DNA of 64,000 nt from Catenulispora acidiphila DSM 44928 (GCF_000024025.1 NC_013131.1:7626001-7690000), one strand, 5' to 3'; positions 24,941 to 34,498 are shown, counted from the stretch's first letter. Made by a program: numbers and translations. Notes: generated from the sequence alone by a model not told the origin.

Positions 24941-25462
24941 TTGACGCGAATCACCACCAGCCGGCCGGCTCGACGCACCGCGCAGATCCTCGGCGCCCTG
25001 GGCCTGCTGGTCGCCGGGACCGCGCCCGCCTCGGCCTCCGCCACCGGCGCGGCCGCGCCCCATGTCGTCACCGGCTACCCCTGCACCAGCAACTCCTCGG
25101 TCAACGTGTCCAACTTCCAGGTCGCCGATGGTGGGAAGTACCTCGAACCCGGCCAGAACATCTGCGTCAACGGCTATCAGTTCATCGACCAGCGCGACGG
25201 CAATCTCGTGATCTACAACGCCGCCGACACCGCGCTGTGGTCCAGCCACACGGCGATCGGCTCGCCGACGACCATGGTCTTCCAGCCCGACGGCAATTTC
25301 GTGATCTACAACGGCACCAAGGCCCTGTGGGCGACCGGCACCTACGGACACCCCACCGACTACGTCTGCTTCCAGACCGACGGCAACATGGTCGTCTACA
25401 CCAACACCAACAGCGGCCGCACGACGTGCACCGGCTCGTCCCTGTGGGCCAGCCACACGTAA
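24941..25462 (+). CDS. Secreted bulb-type (D-mannose-binding) lectin
   Basis: 173 aa from TTG 24941; CCAGGAGCACCCC places an AGGAG five bases upstream, while longer in-frame starts lack one and would cross the promoter. The signal peptide ends near residue 34 (ASASA). The mature part is one B_lectin prism with the three mannose-site signatures Q-x-D-x-N-x-V-x-Y: QRDGNLVIY, QPDGNFVIY and QTDGNMVVY, separated by ALWSSHT/ALWATGT/LWASHT strands. All three sites are intact, so it should bind mannose-type glycans outside the cell. Confidence 0.9.
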   Translation: MTRITTSRPARRTAQILGALGLLVAGTAPASASATGAAAPHVVTGYPCTSNSSVNVSNFQVADGGKYLEPGQNICVNGYQFIDQRDGNLVIYNAADTALWSSHTAIGSPTTMVFQPDGNFVIYNGTKALWATGTYGHPTDYVCFQTDGNMVVYTNTNSGRTTCTGSSLWASHT

Positions 25463-25495
25463 GGAGAGCGCCTCACCCCACCCTCGTGCCAGCGT

Positions 25496-26629
25496 TCAGC
25501 GGTATGCGCGGAAGAACTCGGTGATGTCCCGGGCCAGCAGCTCGGGTTCTTCGTGGGCGGGGAAATGGCCGCCCCGCGGCATCTGCGTGTAGCGCGTGAC
25601 GCGGTACGTGCGCTCGGCCCAACTGCGCGGCGGCTGGCTCAGGTCGGCGGGGAACAAGGCGAGCGCCGTGGGAACGCCGACCTGCTGCACGCGCCGGGTC
25701 AGACCGTGCGCGTACTCGTAGTAGGGACGGAAGGAAGTGGAGATCGTGCCGGTGAACCAGTAGAGCGATGCCTGGGTCAGCAGGAAATCATCGGTGAAGC
25801 GCGAGGACAGGTCGCCGCCGCAGTCACTCCACGCGCGGTACTTCTCGACGATCCAGGCGAGCAGACCCGCGGGCGAGTCGGACAAGCCCTGGCTCAAGGT
25901 GAGCGGACGCGTGCTCTGCTGGTGCTGGTACCCGCCCTCCTGCGCCTGCCAGGTCGCGATGGAGTCCAGGTAGGCGCGCTCCTGCGCACTGAGCCCGGCG
26001 GGGTCGTAGTCGGCCGGCGCGGCCACGGCCAGCAGATGCAGGCCGACCACCGCCTCGGGGTGGGTCTCGGCAAGCCGCGAGCTGACACCGGCGCCCAAAT
26101 CGCCACCATGCGCCGCGTAGCGCGTGAAGCCGAGTTCGTCATGCATCAGCCGATGCCACAGGTCATGGGTCTGCTCCGCACCACCGAGCGCCGGCCGCTG
26201 CGGCGAGAAAGCAAACCCCGGCAGCGAGGGCACGATCACGGTGAAGGCATCCGCAGCGCTACCCCCGAATCGCGATGGCGCCGCCAACCGCTCCGCAAGC
26301 CCGGTGAGCTCCAGGAAGGAACTCGGCCAGCCGTTGGTAAGGACGATCGGCAGCGCATCCGGGCGCTCACCGTCATACCGCAGGTAGTGCACAGGCGTCC
26401 CGTCGAGATCGACGAAGCACGAGGGCAGGGCATTGATGGCGTCCTCATGAACCCGCCAGTCATAACCATCGGCCCAATACGCGACCAACCGCCGCAGCTC
26501 CGCCGGATCCGCACCGGCCTCCCACCCGCCGACCGGCCAAGCCTCAGCCCAACGCGTACCCCTCAACCGGGTACGAAGCTCCTCGACGTCCGCGTCACTG
26601 ACCGCGATCACGGCCTGGTTGCCTGCCAT
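25496..26629 (-). CDS. Epoxide hydrolase family protein (EHN domain, alpha/beta hydrolase)
   Basis: 377 aa from ATG 26629; an in-frame GTG at 26707 is possible but adds residues unlike the family. The N-terminal EHN domain (VSDADVEELRTRLRGTRW) precedes the hydrolase core: oxyanion region VLTNGWPSSFLEL (the HGWP-like motif has Asn for His), nucleophile elbow AAHGGDLGAGVSS (Asp near 176), cap tyrosines (YWFTGTISTSFRPYYEY) and catalytic His in MPRGGHFPAHEEP. It resembles microsomal-type epoxide hydrolases, which open epoxides to diols. It is alone on its strand. Substrate unknown. Confidence 0.9.
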   Translation of the reverse strand: MAGNQAVIAVSDADVEELRTRLRGTRWAEAWPVGGWEAGADPAELRRLVAYWADGYDWRVHEDAINALPSCFVDLDGTPVHYLRYDGERPDALPIVLTNGWPSSFLELTGLAERLAAPSRFGGSAADAFTVIVPSLPGFAFSPQRPALGGAEQTHDLWHRLMHDELGFTRYAAHGGDLGAGVSSRLAETHPEAVVGLHLLAVAAPADYDPAGLSAQERAYLDSIATWQAQEGGYQHQQSTRPLTLSQGLSDSPAGLLAWIVEKYRAWSDCGGDLSSRFTDDFLLTQASLYWFTGTISTSFRPYYEYAHGLTRRVQQVGVPTALALFPADLSQPPRSWAERTYRVTRYTQMPRGGHFPAHEEPELLARDITEFFRAYR

Positions 26630-26734
26630 GAGACCCACTAGATCACACAGGTCGCGGTCGGATGCCGCCGCGACACTTGACGCGCCGGGGTGCGCCACCG
26701 GCCGCACCAGTTCGGGCTCGGGATTTGGAAGAGT

Positions 26735-26890
26735 TTATTGCGGGGCTCGGGGAGTTGCGGCAGTGAGCGGGCGCTGAACTTCCACGCGGCCGTGCTCGCC
26801 TCGCTCGGCGACCGCACCCAAGCCTTCGCGCTCTACCAGCGGGCTGTCGAACAGGCCCGGGCCCGGCTGTCCGATCTCCAAGCGCAATAA
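26735..26890 (+). pseudogene. Possible remnant of a TPR-type coding sequence
   Basis: The last 45 codons of an open frame read as a clean helix-turn-helix of TPR style (ALNFHAAVLASLGDRTQAF, then ALYQRAVEQARARLSDLQA). Just upstream, another frame reads EEFIAGLGELRQ before a stop. There is no start or ribosome site, so this looks like the frameshifted 3' end of a lost gene. It lies between the epoxide hydrolase start and the histidine kinase end. Confidence 0.3.
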
Positions 26891-26897
26891 GCGCTTC

Positions 26898-28073
26898 TCA
26901 TCCGATAGCCGGGGAAAGCGGGAAAGCGACTTCGATGCTGAGGCCGCCTTCAGGACGAGGACGGATGGCGACGATGCCGCGGTGGGCATCCGCGACCGCC
27001 TGCACGATGGACAGCCCGAGCCCCAGCCCGTCGCGGCGGCCGACGCGATCGGTTTCGAGGCGGCGGAACGGTTGGCGGAGGCGGTCGATGGCGTCCGCGG
27101 GGATCGGGGAGCCGGTGTTGCTCACCGTCAGGACGGACCGGCCGTCGGCGACGTACGTGCTAACCCATACCTGCCCGCCCTCCAGGTTGTAGCGCAAAGC
27201 GTTGTCGACCAGGTTGACGGCCAGGCGCTCGATCAGGCGCGCGTCGCCGATGACCGGCGCGGGCGCCAAGCTGGTGTGGACCGCGATGCGGTCCGGCGCG
27301 CGCAGCGAGGTCCGGGCGCGACAGGCGGCCACCGCCTGGTCCGCGACGGCCGCGAGTTCGATGCGGTCGTGCCGGTCGGTCCCGGCTTGGCCGCGCGCGA
27401 GCGCGAGCAGGGCTTCGATGATCGCCTCCTGATGGGCACCGGCGGCGATGATCCGTTCGTGGGCCGCACGCAGGGAGCCGATCGTCGGGTCCGGGTCGTC
27501 GAGCGCGACTTCGGCGATCGCCCGTTGCCGGGCCAGCGGGGTGCGCAGTTCGTGCGAGGCGTTGGCGATGAACTGCCGCTGCGCATGGAAGGCCTGCTCC
27601 AGGCGGTCCATGAGGTCGTCGAAGGTCTGTGCCAGTTCCCTGAGTTCGTCGGCGGGTCCGGCCAGCGCGAGGCGTTCGTGGAGGTTGTGCGCGGAGATCA
27701 TCCTGGCCTTGACGGTGATCGTCCGTACCGGACGCAGCGCCCGGCCCGCCACGAAGTACCCGAGCACGACGGCGACCAAAGCGGTGGCGCCCAAAGCGAT
27801 CCCGGAGCGGATCAGGAACTGGTGCACGTCGTAGGAGTGCAGGTGCCGCAGTTGCGCTTGCAGGTCGCGACCCTGCGCCGGAATCCGATCCGACTGGAAG
27901 AGGGTCCCAGTCGGCGCGGGCGGCTGTGGCTGAGGTGAATACACCGCAGTGTCCGTGGAGCGGTCCACCAGGATGTTCGCGATACCGAGCAGCACCGCGC
28001 CGGCGGCCAGGAACAGGGTCCCGAACAGAGCCGTCAGCCGGGCTCGGGCGGTCCGCAGCGGCCTGAAGTCCAC
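26898..28073 (-). CDS. HAMP-containing sensor histidine kinase
   Basis: 391 aa from GTG 28073, three bases after the response-regulator stop. Membrane helices at about residues 12-34 and 88-110 enclose a short (~50 aa) Pro/Gln-rich extracellular loop. A HAMP follows (about 111-163), then the dimerisation helix with FIANASHELRTPLARQRA (H174) and the ATPase domain: N-box LAVNLVDNALRYN, G1 LTVSNTGSPIP, G2 GLGLGLSIVQAV. It is an EnvZ/TcrY-like class kinase that phosphorylates the regulator encoded just upstream. The small sensor loop suggests a membrane or small-molecule signal. Confidence 0.93.
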   Translation of the reverse strand: MDFRPLRTARARLTALFGTLFLAAGAVLLGIANILVDRSTDTAVYSPQPQPPAPTGTLFQSDRIPAQGRDLQAQLRHLHSYDVHQFLIRSGIALGATALVAVVLGYFVAGRALRPVRTITVKARMISAHNLHERLALAGPADELRELAQTFDDLMDRLEQAFHAQRQFIANASHELRTPLARQRAIAEVALDDPDPTIGSLRAAHERIIAAGAHQEAIIEALLALARGQAGTDRHDRIELAAVADQAVAACRARTSLRAPDRIAVHTSLAPAPVIGDARLIERLAVNLVDNALRYNLEGGQVWVSTYVADGRSVLTVSNTGSPIPADAIDRLRQPFRRLETDRVGRRDGLGLGLSIVQAVADAHRGIVAIRPRPEGGLSIEVAFPLSPAIG

Positions 28074-28076
28074 GGC

Positions 28077-28730
28077 TCAGATCCGGTAGCCGAACCGGGC
28101 GACCGTCTCGATGACCGGAGGGTCGCCGAGCTTGCGCCGCAGCCGGCTCATCGTGACTTTGACGGCCGTGGTGACCGGGTCGGTCGCGTCGTCCCAGACC
28201 CGTTCGAGGAGCTCCTCGGTGGAGACGACCCGGCCGTCCGCGGCGAGCAGCAGTTCCAGGACTCCGAACTCCTTCGGGCCGAGCTCGAGCAGCCGCCGGT
28301 CCCGGGTCGCACGGTGCCGGGCGGCGTCGAGTTCCAAACCTGCTCGGCAGAGCAAGGGCGCCACGACAGGGTGCGCGCGCCGACCCAGGGCCCTGATACG
28401 CGCGACGAGCTCCGCGAACGCGAACGGCTTCGGCAAGTAGTCGTCGGCTCCCAGGGCCAAGCCGTCGACCCGGTCATCGATTGCGGAAGCCGCGGTGAGC
28501 ATCAGGATGCGGCCCTCGACGCCGGCCGCCACCAAGTCGGCGCACACCTCGTCGCCGTGCCGACCCGGCAGGTCGCGGTCGAGCACGATCACGTCGTACC
28601 GGTTGACCAGGGCCTTCTCCTGACCGTCCAGGCCGTCGAAGGCAACATCGACGGCCATGCTCTGGCGCCGCAGACCCACGCCGAGCGTCTCGGCCAGCTC
28701 CTCGTCGTCGTCGACCACCAGGACTCGCAT
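28077..28730 (-). CDS. OmpR/PhoB-family response regulator
   Basis: 217 aa from ATG 28730, with GAGGAGAC upstream (a start at 28778 lacks this). The receiver domain contains MRVLVVDDDEELAE, the phospho-acceptor D51 in DVIVLDRDLPG, and the Lys in DDYLPKPFAFAEL. The C-terminal winged helix (about 125-217) includes LGPKEFGVLELLL, STEELLERVWDD, VKVTMSRLRRKL and TVARFGYRI. It is co-transcribed with the downstream kinase. The divergent gene at 28910 (erythromycin-esterase-like) and its neighbour are candidate targets by proximity only. Confidence 0.94.
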   Translation of the reverse strand: MRVLVVDDDEELAETLGVGLRRQSMAVDVAFDGLDGQEKALVNRYDVIVLDRDLPGRHGDEVCADLVAAGVEGRILMLTAASAIDDRVDGLALGADDYLPKPFAFAELVARIRALGRRAHPVVAPLLCRAGLELDAARHRATRDRRLLELGPKEFGVLELLLAADGRVVSTEELLERVWDDATDPVTTAVKVTMSRLRRKLGDPPVIETVARFGYRI

Positions 28731-28909
28731 GTCTCCTCGCAAGGTTCTCGGTCGGGATCCCCAGCCTGCCCGGCCCATGGTTGCACGGCGGTGACATGGC
28801 GCTGGCCGGGCTCGGTGTCACCGGGCCGCAACCGGCTCCTCGATAGGCCTGGAGCGACCGCAGCGGCCGCAGGGCCGCGCCTTTCGCCAGGCGAGGAGTG
28901 TCCCCAACG

Positions 28910-30079
28910 ATGACAGCAAACAATGATCCCCGGCGACGTCCGGCGATGTCCCGGCGCGCTCTGGTCTCGAGCGCCGCAGCCGGGATCGGCGCGCTCTCGG
29001 TCGCGGGCATCGTCCAGAACGCGCAGGCCGCCGGCAGCGCCAGGCCGGCGACTCCGTCCGCGACCGCAGGGCTGACCGATACGGTCCTCGACGCCTTCGG
29101 GCGGCACCGCCTCGTCGCCCTCGGCGAGTTCCACGGCTTGCAGGAGCACTACGACGCCCTCGCGGATCTGCTCGCCGACCACCGGATGGCCGGAGTCATC
29201 GACGATCTGGTCGTCGAGTGGGGCAACTCGCTGTATCAGGACACTGCGGACTGCTTCGTCTCCGGCGCCGTGGTGGAGAACGCCGAGCTGCGCCCGATCT
29301 GGCGGAACACGACCGACTCACCGCTCGCGACCGGCGACGAGCCGATCTACGAGCAGCTCCTCCGGCTAGTCCGCGCCGTGAACTGGCGGCGCCCGGCGGG
29401 GCAGCGTCTCCGAGTGCTCCTCGGCGACTCACCCATCGACTGGCCGACGACCACGACGCCGAGCCAGGTGACCGCGCTGCGCAACCAGCGGGATACGTTC
29501 GCCGCAGCCCTGGTCGGACGCGAGGTGCTCGACAAGGGACACAGGGCACTGATCTGCTACGGCGCGGGGCATGTGACGCACAGCGTGAAAAGCGGCGGCG
29601 GCAGCGGCTCCACGCCGGGTCCCAGCGGTGTCGTAGCGCTCATCGAGCAGCAGACCGGTCAGTCCGTGTTCTCCATAGCAACCCTGATCCCGACAGACGG
29701 CGATCCCGGAGGCATGGGTGCCCACCTCGCCCGGTACCCGCGAGGCATCGTCATACCGACAGCGGGCACCTGGCTCGGCGCGCTCGACGGCGGGAACCTC
29801 TTCCCCGCGCTGGCTCCGGGACCGTCGGGCCAGCCGGTCAACATCGACTGCGGCGTACCGCTCCGGGCGCTGGTGGACGCCGGTCTCTACCTGGGACAGG
29901 TCAACGAATTGACCATGTCGCGCCCCGACCCGGCGGTCTACCTCGACCCGGTCTATTGGGCCGAACTTCAACGGCGCGACGGGTTGCAGGGCGGCCTCAT
30001 CGATCTCAGCGCACTGCGAAAAGAGCAGTCGGTCGTCGTCACGCCACAGGTCCTCCCTCCGCCGCTGCGTTGCCCGTGA
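28910..30079 (+). CDS. Tat-exported erythromycin-esterase/ChaN-like protein
   Basis: 389 aa from ATG 28910 (GAGGAG 12 bases before). The N-terminus SRRALVSSAAAGIGALS is a twin-arginine signal. The mature protein begins with TVLDAFGRHRLVALGEFHGL, whose GE-x-H matches the metal/catalytic Glu-His of the EreA/ChaN fold, and continues VEWGNSLYQDTAD and ALICYGAGHVTHSVK. EreA-type enzymes hydrolyse macrolide esters, while ChaN-like proteins bind heme. Resistance function cannot be claimed from sequence. It is followed 62 bp on by an S41 peptidase, probably in one operon. Confidence 0.7.
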   Translation: MTANNDPRRRPAMSRRALVSSAAAGIGALSVAGIVQNAQAAGSARPATPSATAGLTDTVLDAFGRHRLVALGEFHGLQEHYDALADLLADHRMAGVIDDLVVEWGNSLYQDTADCFVSGAVVENAELRPIWRNTTDSPLATGDEPIYEQLLRLVRAVNWRRPAGQRLRVLLGDSPIDWPTTTTPSQVTALRNQRDTFAAALVGREVLDKGHRALICYGAGHVTHSVKSGGGSGSTPGPSGVVALIEQQTGQSVFSIATLIPTDGDPGGMGAHLARYPRGIVIPTAGTWLGALDGGNLFPALAPGPSGQPVNIDCGVPLRALVDAGLYLGQVNELTMSRPDPAVYLDPVYWAELQRRDGLQGGLIDLSALRKEQSVVVTPQVLPPPLRCP

Positions 30080-30141
30080 CCTCCTCACCACGACCAGAAC
30101 CCATGCCAGGCCACAGGAACCCGGGAAATCAGGACTCATCC

Positions 30142-31608
30142 ATGTCTCGTTCCAAGACCATCCCTCGCCCACTGCGCTACGCCGCGATCGTCAGCGCCTG
30201 CGCCATGCTGACCGCAACCCTCGTCAGCCAGCCCGCGATCGGCGTCGGATCGGCACACACCGACACAGCCCCGCCGACGCCCTGCGCACCGCCGACCGCG
30301 CCTGGTCCGCCGCCCCTGACCCCCACCACGGCGACCACGATCGAGCAGGCCTACTACTGCGTCTTCGCCCACTACTACAACGCTGCCGCGCTGGACGACC
30401 GGCCGCTGCTCGACGGCGCGTTCGCCGGTCTCACACAGTCGCTGGACCACCTCGGCATCGACCAGCCCGACGCGACCGCGCCCGCGTTGACCGGGAACCG
30501 TGAACAGGACTGGACCGCCTTCGCCGCCATCTATCAACAGATCGTGGACCAGCTGCCCACAGATCCGAACCTGCGTCAGCAGGTCGCCTCAGCAACGATG
30601 CAGGGCATGATCGCAGCCCTCGATGACAACCACGCCGGGTGGTCACGTCCGGTCATGCCGCCCGGATTCCAGCCGGGAGACCAATACGGCATCGGACTGG
30701 TCACCTCGCCTACCGGTCCGCTGCTCAGCGGCGCCCCGGCCGAGGCGCGTCCGCCGCTGTTCGTCAGCGCGGTCCTGGGCGGTCCGGCCGCCGCGCAAGG
30801 GCTGCGGCCGGGCGACGTGATCGACAGCGTCGACGGCCAGGCGCCGTTCGTCGACGGCGTGCCGAGCCCGGGTGTCGAGGCGCTGCTCGACCAGCGCTAC
30901 CCGCAGAGCGACCGAGTGCAGCTGAAAGTGCATCGTCCGGCCGACGGCCGCAGCTGGACCGTGACGCTCAAGCCGGAGCTCTATCCGATGAGCGCCGCCG
31001 CGAACCAACCTGTGTCGGCCAGCCTGCTGAGCGACCACATCGCCGATGTCCAGCTGCACTCGTTCCTTCCCGGCGCGGCTGACACGGTGTTGGCGGACGT
31101 CGCCCGGATGCGCGCCGGCGGCACGCTGAACGGCCTCGTCCTTGACCTTCGTGGCAACGGCGGCGGGGATGTGGAGGAGGTCAGCCGACTGCTCGGCGCG
31201 TTCAAGCATCAGGGGATCTGGAGCTTCGACTGCGACTCGCCGGACACCTGCGACATCCCCCATCGCACCGATGACACGGTGCCTTTGCTGGGCATCCCGC
31301 TCGTGGTGCTGACCGACCGCGGCTGCGCTTCGGCGTGCGATGCGTTCAGCGGCGCGGTGAAGGACCTGCGCCTCGGCCGCATCGTCGGCACGCGCACCGC
31401 CGGCGTCGTGGCCGGACCGGCTGCCGGCTTCGTGCTCGACGACGGCAGCTTCCTCGGCCTGCCGGCAGGCCACGAACTCGGTGCCGACCACGAGATGCTG
31501 AACGGTATCGGCGTGGCACCGGACGACTACCAGCTGACCACGCCGGCTGACCTGTCCACCGGCCATGACCATGTACTCGCCGAGGCTGTCAGGCTTCTTG
31601 GACACTGA
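30142..31608 (+). CDS. Secreted S41-family peptidase with PDZ domain
   Basis: 488 aa from ATG 30142. The signal peptide ends near residue 40. A helical N-domain (about 60-170), a PDZ-like segment (LFVSAVLGGPAAAQGLRPGD, about 205-285) and the S41 core follow: LVLDLRGNGGGDVEEVSRLL and VVLTDRGCASACDAFSGAVKD with the nucleophile Ser near 397. The usual GEKTFGKG block is GTRTAGVVAG here, so the Lys general base of CtpA-type enzymes is not evident. Tricorn-like TSPc members use other residues. It would act outside the membrane. Two extra Cys pairs (FDCDSPDTCD) suggest disulfides. Confidence 0.83.
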   Translation: MSRSKTIPRPLRYAAIVSACAMLTATLVSQPAIGVGSAHTDTAPPTPCAPPTAPGPPPLTPTTATTIEQAYYCVFAHYYNAAALDDRPLLDGAFAGLTQSLDHLGIDQPDATAPALTGNREQDWTAFAAIYQQIVDQLPTDPNLRQQVASATMQGMIAALDDNHAGWSRPVMPPGFQPGDQYGIGLVTSPTGPLLSGAPAEARPPLFVSAVLGGPAAAQGLRPGDVIDSVDGQAPFVDGVPSPGVEALLDQRYPQSDRVQLKVHRPADGRSWTVTLKPELYPMSAAANQPVSASLLSDHIADVQLHSFLPGAADTVLADVARMRAGGTLNGLVLDLRGNGGGDVEEVSRLLGAFKHQGIWSFDCDSPDTCDIPHRTDDTVPLLGIPLVVLTDRGCASACDAFSGAVKDLRLGRIVGTRTAGVVAGPAAGFVLDDGSFLGLPAGHELGADHEMLNGIGVAPDDYQLTTPADLSTGHDHVLAEAVRLLGH

Positions 31609-31613
31609 AGTCC

Positions 31614-31655
31614 GCCCCCGGCTTGCCAACTCGTGAGAGCGGGCAAGCCGGGGGC
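31614..31655. terminator. Bidirectional terminator hairpin
   Basis: Perfect 14-bp arms GCCCCCGGCTTGCC / GGCAAGCCGGGGGC around a 14-base loop, between the peptidase stop and the convergent beta-helix gene. Confidence 0.88.
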
Positions 31656-31675
31656 AGCGAAGCACTACATACAGC

Positions 31676-34498
31676 TCAGTTGTAGGTGACGATGTTGACT
31701 GGTCCGGCGTTGGTCGAGCTGACGGCTGCGCCGGTTCCGTCGATCACCGATTGGATGCCTCCGAAGTTGTTGAGCCATACGGTGAGCAGGTCGTGGAACA
31801 CGACACCGGAGGTGGTTGGGGCTTGGAACGCCTCCGAGCTTTCGATGGCCGGTCCGGCAGTGAAGTTGGAGTAGACGCCCATGCCGTAGCCCTGGAATGT
31901 GGTGACGCTGTTGGGGATGTAGAACCCCGGGTAGCCGTTCTGGGTGGAGGTGGCCATCCAGGACGCCTGGTTGGGCACGTCGTAGGGGTTCTCGTTCTGG
32001 AAGAAGATGACGGTGCCGCCTTGGCCGTTCCAGACCGTCTCGTACTTCTGGTAGTGCTCGACGGCCAGTCCGTAGGCGGTGACATTGGTGCCGTTGACGG
32101 TCAGCCCGGTGGCTGCGGTGTCCGAAGTCCAGGAACCGGAGCCGGTGCCGTGGTCGGCGCGCCAGGACCAGATGTCGTCCAGGATCGAGTTGTTGCTGTT
32201 GTCGATGAAGGCGTCGGTGACCGAGCCGGCGGTGGCGCCGCCGACGCGGAAGAACACGTCGTCCACGGTGACCGGGTCACTGGCGTGGCTGGTGGTGGAG
32301 CCGGCGGTGCCGATGGTGAGCAGGGTCGGCGAGGTGGTGGGTCCGGCGTCGAAGAGCAGGCCGGAGACGTTCACGCCGTTGACGTCGGCGACGGTCATCG
32401 TGGTCTGGCCGGCGCTGGGGACCAGCGTGGCGAACCCGAGTCCGACGATCTTGGTGTCGGCTTTGGTGACGTTGATGGTCTGGTTGTAGCTGTAGACGCC
32501 GGGGGTGAACAACAGGTTGTTGCCCGCGGCGAGCGCGGCGTTGATCTGGCTGATGGTGCTGGCGGAGTTGACGACGTAGAACGTGTTCAGCGACAGCGAG
32601 GTGCCAGGGGTGTTGCCGTTGGCCCAGGACGGTCCGCTGGAGTTGGTCCGCACCGAGGGCACGAACACGTTGTAGTTGCCGGAGGAATCGGTGTAGAGGT
32701 ACGGCGCTTCCTCGGTGGTCGGGCTGGTGGCCAGGGTGGAGTACGGCTGCGGACCGCCGGCTGAGACCGGGGTGGTGCCGAAGCTCTGCGCCGGTGCGCC
32801 GGGGTCGCCGCTGAACACCTGGTTCCACACGCCGTTGGTCCAGCTGCCGATGCTGGTGTTGCGCACCAGATACTGCTGCTGCGAGCCGTTCTCCACGGTG
32901 CCGTTGAGTTTGGAGTCGGCGATGAACCCGCCGCTGGACCAGCCCGGCGACCCGCCGCAGTAGTCCATCAGCGTGATGTTGCCGTTGACCGCGACCCGGC
33001 GCATCGGCGCGGCCTGCGAGGCGGCCCAGACGTCCTCACCGGCGTTGCAGCCGGTCAGGCCGGTGACGTTGATGGTCAGGTTCGACACCGAGCGCCAGAA
33101 GTTGTTGGTGGCGTAGCACTGGGTCTGGTCGCCGTTCGTGCACTGATTCCAGGAGTCGATCGTGCCGTTGATGACGACCTGGCTGGGATTCTGGCCCAGG
33201 CCCTCGACGCTCTCGTAGTAGCCGAGCTGGAAGTCCAGCGGGTTCGACGCCGAGCCGTAGGTCCCCGGCTGGAACAGGATCTCGTAGCGTTGCGCGCCGA
33301 ACTGGTTCGGCGCCTGCTGCGTCCCGATCGCGTTTAGCTGACTGGCGATCGCGCTCACCGACTGACTCGGGCTGATCACGATCACGTTCGGACCCAAGCT
33401 GCCGCCGGTACCGCCGCCGCTGGTGCCGATCGTGTAGGTGGCGCTGGCCACTGCCGAGTTCGTCATGCCCGAGGCGATCGCGATCGCGCTGACCGTGGTC
33501 GTCGCCGTGACGCTGATCGGACCGGAGTAAAGGGTCGACGAGGCTGTCGGCGTGCTTCCGTCGAGGGTGTAGCGGATGCTCGCACCGGAGGTCGCATCGG
33601 AGATCGTCACCGACTGGGCTGTCGTGTACGAACCGCCGGCCGGATTGAACGTCGGCGTCGCGGCCGTGCCACCGCCACCGGTGCTGCCGCCTTGTGTGTA
33701 GGTGAAGTGCGGCGTGTCGTACTGCGCACCGCTCTTCTCATAGGTGAACCAGTACTCGAGCACAGTGCCGGTTGTCAGTGAACTGACGGTCTGGGTCCAT
33801 GTGCCGGCGTTGTTGGTCATGCGGAAGTTCTGCTGACCGCCGCCGTTGACCAGGTAGTGGACGTCGACATAGGCCGCCGGTGTGATCGGGGTGATCGAGA
33901 GTTGAGCCTGCGTCGCGTTCAGCTGCGTCGCACTCTGCGTGTAGTCGGGCGAGGAGGAGCCGCCGCCACCGCTGGTGCCGCCTGTGCCGTAGACCTGGAA
34001 CTCCCAGAGCGAATAACCGTAGGGCGTGGCTCGGGCCGTGCCGTTCATCCGCACGTAGCGGCCGGAGCCGGCGACGGTCAGCGTTTGCACGCCGCCGGTG
34101 CTGGTCGTCGTGGAGTAGATCGACGTCCAGGTGGTTCCGTCGTTCGAGGTCTGGATCTGGTAGCCCGTCGCGTAAGCGGCTTCCCAGTTCAGCACGACCT
34201 TGTCGATGGTCGCCGTGGCGCCGAGATCGACCTCGAGCCATTGCGGGTCGCTGAACGCGCTGGACCAGCGGGTGGTGGTGCTGCCGTCCACAGCGTTCGA
34301 GGCCGGGTAGGTGGCGTTCTCCGCCGACGAAGCGGTTGCCGTTTTACCTTGCGAGAGCAGGGAATCGGCGGCGTGCGCGGTGGGCGCGACGACGGTGAGG
34401 AACGCGAGGCTCAGCGCGAGCAGCAGGAGGAACGCGGCATGTACCGAGCGGATCAGAGGTCTCCGGTGAAGCGTTCCACCGAAGGAGGGTGCCTTCAT
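31676..34498 (-). CDS. Secreted beta-helix enzyme with F5/8-type, CBM56 and chitobiase-like modules
   Basis: 940 aa from ATG 34498 (GGAG six bases upstream); the longer frame to 35056 lies over the next gene in another frame. Order: signal peptide (1-43); F5/8-type CBM32 (about 45-185, ATASSAENATYPASNAVDGS); CBM56 (about 190-285, HYLVNGGGQQNFRMTNNAG), a beta-1,3-glucan binder; CHB_HEX_C (about 300-375, IRYTLDGSTPTASSTLYSGP); then a ~540-residue beta-helix starting GPNVIVISPSQS. Such helices are often mislabelled adenylyl cyclase; no cyclase motif is present. CBM56 and the neighbouring GH16 point to beta-1,3-glucan as target. It is 44 bp behind the GH16 gene in one operon. Confidence 0.85.
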   Translation of the reverse strand: MKAPSFGGTLHRRPLIRSVHAAFLLLLALSLAFLTVVAPTAHAADSLLSQGKTATASSAENATYPASNAVDGSTTTRWSSAFSDPQWLEVDLGATATIDKVVLNWEAAYATGYQIQTSNDGTTWTSIYSTTTSTGGVQTLTVAGSGRYVRMNGTARATPYGYSLWEFQVYGTGGTSGGGGSSSPDYTQSATQLNATQAQLSITPITPAAYVDVHYLVNGGGQQNFRMTNNAGTWTQTVSSLTTGTVLEYWFTYEKSGAQYDTPHFTYTQGGSTGGGGTAATPTFNPAGGSYTTAQSVTISDATSGASIRYTLDGSTPTASSTLYSGPISVTATTTVSAIAIASGMTNSAVASATYTIGTSGGGTGGSLGPNVIVISPSQSVSAIASQLNAIGTQQAPNQFGAQRYEILFQPGTYGSASNPLDFQLGYYESVEGLGQNPSQVVINGTIDSWNQCTNGDQTQCYATNNFWRSVSNLTINVTGLTGCNAGEDVWAASQAAPMRRVAVNGNITLMDYCGGSPGWSSGGFIADSKLNGTVENGSQQQYLVRNTSIGSWTNGVWNQVFSGDPGAPAQSFGTTPVSAGGPQPYSTLATSPTTEEAPYLYTDSSGNYNVFVPSVRTNSSGPSWANGNTPGTSLSLNTFYVVNSASTISQINAALAAGNNLLFTPGVYSYNQTINVTKADTKIVGLGFATLVPSAGQTTMTVADVNGVNVSGLLFDAGPTTSPTLLTIGTAGSTTSHASDPVTVDDVFFRVGGATAGSVTDAFIDNSNNSILDDIWSWRADHGTGSGSWTSDTAATGLTVNGTNVTAYGLAVEHYQKYETVWNGQGGTVIFFQNENPYDVPNQASWMATSTQNGYPGFYIPNSVTTFQGYGMGVYSNFTAGPAIESSEAFQAPTTSGVVFHDLLTVWLNNFGGIQSVIDGTGAAVSSTNAGPVNIVTYN

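Noticed and set aside
28910-30079. Macrolide-resistance esterase as a firm call
   Set aside because: Only the fold-level GE-x-H motif is visible and the protein is exported; drug hydrolysis cannot be claimed.
31676-34498. Adenylyl cyclase label often given to this beta-helix family
   Set aside because: No nucleotide-cyclase catalytic residues; exported protein with sugar-binding modules.
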